Of a DNA stretch of 14,699 bases, positions 13,796-14,699 are shown piece by piece; position 1 is the first letter of the stretch, and each line of letters starts with the position of its first letter. Source of the stretch: an uncultured Lachnospiraceae bacterium (GTDB lineage: Bacteria > Bacillota > Clostridia > Lachnospirales > Lachnospiraceae); assembly GCA_947565255.1 (NCBI GenBank), contig CANOFI010000023.1, positions 1 to 14,699 of the forward strand, read 5' to 3'. The notes under the pieces are model-generated. The model was given only the letters and a program-made list of their open reading frames with translations. It had not been told where the DNA came from and did no database searches. The position numbers were made by a program, and so were the translations under genes.

Positions 13796-13920
13796 CATTC
13801 TCACACAAAAATACCTTGTTATTCCCATAACAAAATACATGTATCTGAATTATGTACCCGAGTCACGATTTCTGCGTGCTAAGGTGAGAGTGGATACTCT
13901 ACTTTATTCTCACAACGAAT
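13762..13920 (-). ncRNA. L20-leader-like attenuator upstream of infC
   Basis: The leader of about 160 nt between promoter and infC ends in an intrinsic terminator: AAAAGGTGGAT and its complement (13765-13775 with 13785-13795, 9-nt loop), followed by seven U residues. Upstream are GTGAGA/TCTCAC and TTGTTAT/ATAACAA (13816-13822 with 13827-13833) hairpins. ATCCAC and CACCTT segments near the 5' end can pair with the terminator's GGTGGAT arm, a plausible antiterminator. In Bacillus subtilis L20 represses this operon through such a leader; the match to that RNA family was not computed here. Confidence 0.7.
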
Positions 13921-13923
13921 GTT

Positions 13924-13952
13924 ATGTTAGCACATTTTTCCTTGTTTGTCAA
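13924..13952 (-). promoter_or_regulatory. sigma-A promoter of infC-rpmI-rplT
   Basis: On the minus strand TTGACA (13947-13952, perfect consensus) and TAACAT (13924-13929) are 17 bp apart. Expected transcription start is near 13917, right at the start of the structured leader. Confidence 0.88.
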
Positions 13953-14030
13953 CTATATTTTTATATTTTCTGCATTTTTATCTTTTGTCAATAGTTTTGC
14001 GTCAAATTTTTGAAAAAATTTTTCTGCGTT

Positions 14031-14699
14031 TTATTTTTGATTCTGTTTTTTATTTCCTTTTTTTATTGATTTATTTTTCGGTTTCACTTTTTTATCCGGA
14101 TGTTTCTGCGGATGTTTCCCCTTCCATCTGTCTGTATTCTTCGGCTTTTTCTTTATTTTTTCTCTCTGTGGAAATTTTTCATGCACCGAAACCAGCCTGC
14201 CGTTTTTCAGCACACATTCCTGCATTTGTATTCCAAATGCTTTTCTGCATGCCCAAAGCAGCGGAAGTTCTTTTTCTGTCACGATGCTGATGCTCGTGCC
14301 TTTTCTGCCATTTCTCCCGCATCTGCCGGCACGGTGCAGATAATTCTTTGTATCCTCCGGAATGCTGTACTGCACTACCACATCAACATCGTCAAAATGC
14401 AGCCCTCTTGCCGCAATATCTGTCCCGACAAGAATACGGATGTTTCCTTTGCGAAAATTTTCCACCACGTGCTTACGGACCTCTTTCCGCTCAGAGCCAT
14501 GCAGGCAATCCGCAGAATAGCTGTGATGCTTCAGTCTGGAGGTCGCCGTGTCAATATCATATGCACGATTGATAAATACCATGGTTTTTTTTGAATCCAC
14601 CGCAGAAATCACGCTTCGGAGCACCTGCATTTTTTTCCTTGCCTCACATACTACATAAAGATGTTCAATATCTTTTGGCATTGATATTGTATCTTTTGT
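14031..14699 (-). CDS. DEAD-box RNA helicase, C-terminal part (5' end outside the window)
   Basis: The last 222 residues of an ATP-dependent RNA helicase; the frame stays open to the right edge, so the internal Met at 14679-14681 is not the start. The visible portion is the second RecA-like domain: KTMVFINRAYDID (motif IV region), LVGTDIAARGLHFDDVDVVVQY (motif V) and YLHRAGRCGRNGRKGT (motif VI with both arginine fingers). It ends in a Lys/Arg-rich, low-complexity tail of about 45 residues (KKKPKNTDRWKGKHP and onward), typical of RNA-binding tails in this family. The first domain with the DEAD motif is not visible, so the subtype cannot be named. The roughly 110-bp stretch between its stop and the infC start site holds the infC promoter and no clear terminator. 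Confidence 0.92.
   Translation of the reverse strand, partial: TKDTISMPKDIEHLYVVCEARKKMQVLRSVISAVDSKKTMVFINRAYDIDTATSRLKHHSYSADCLHGSERKEVRKHVVENFRKGNIRILVGTDIAARGLHFDDVDVVVQYSIPEDTKNYLHRAGRCGRNGRKGTSISIVTEKELPLLWACRKAFGIQMQECVLKNGRLVSVHEKFPQREKIKKKPKNTDRWKGKHPQKHPDKKVKPKNKSIKKGNKKQNQK

Noticed and set aside
13963..13991. Second infC promoter from an upstream TTGACA
   Set aside because: The hexamer 17 bp downstream is AAATAT, matching only half of the -10 consensus; the promoter at 13924-13952 is far better.

Overview
The window reads as a chromosomal segment from a Gram-positive anaerobe of the Clostridia, most likely a Lachnospiraceae-type gut bacterium. The grounds are strong AGGAGG-type ribosome binding sites at almost every gene, an infC-rpmI-rplT operon with a leader attenuator and an AUU start, a leucine-rich-repeat/dockerin surface protein, and a metabolosome locus resembling the fucose/rhamnose compartments of clostridia. 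I could not run any search, so taxonomy is inference. Every gene lies on the minus strand, so transcription runs from high to low coordinates.

Right end (about 12.5-14.7 kb), housekeeping: the C-terminal half of a DEAD-box RNA helicase, then a sigma-A promoter, a structured leader ending in an intrinsic terminator (L20-leader-like attenuator), infC starting at AUU, rpmI, rplT, and a strong terminator at 12439-12474.

Centre (about 4.1-12.2 kb), a bacterial microcompartment operon: a clear promoter (TTGATT, 17 bp, TAAAAT) precedes a class II fuculose/rhamnulose-1-phosphate aldolase, a CoA-acylating aldehyde dehydrogenase (PduP type), a zinc alcohol dehydrogenase, four hexameric shell proteins, the phosphotransacylase PduL, the pentameric vertex protein (EutN/CcmL), an RnfC-like Fe-S flavoprotein (PduS) and the tandem-domain shell protein PduT. 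Four enzymes carry amphipathic helices that look like encapsulation peptides (aldolase at its C-terminus; aldehyde dehydrogenase, alcohol dehydrogenase and PduL at their N-termini). The inferred pathway is sugar-1-phosphate to DHAP plus L-lactaldehyde. The aldehyde is then partly reduced to 1,2-propanediol (NADH to NAD+) and partly oxidised to lactoyl-CoA, which PduL turns into lactyl-phosphate. NAD(H) and CoA can both be recycled inside the shell. No glycyl-radical or B12 propanediol dehydratase is present, which is the most notable feature of the locus. A 309-bp degenerate-repeat spacer splits the shell genes, and a GC-rich hairpin precedes pduS.

Left end (1-4.1 kb), accessory and sugar-entry functions: a long imperfect palindrome after pduT, a CPBP-family membrane protein without the usual catalytic histidines, a DeoR-family regulator, an array of 20-bp tandem repeats, a secreted LRR/dockerin protein, and the 5' part of rhaB (rhamnulokinase) behind its own promoter. 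rhaB supplies the substrate of the aldolase, which supports rhamnose as one physiological substrate.
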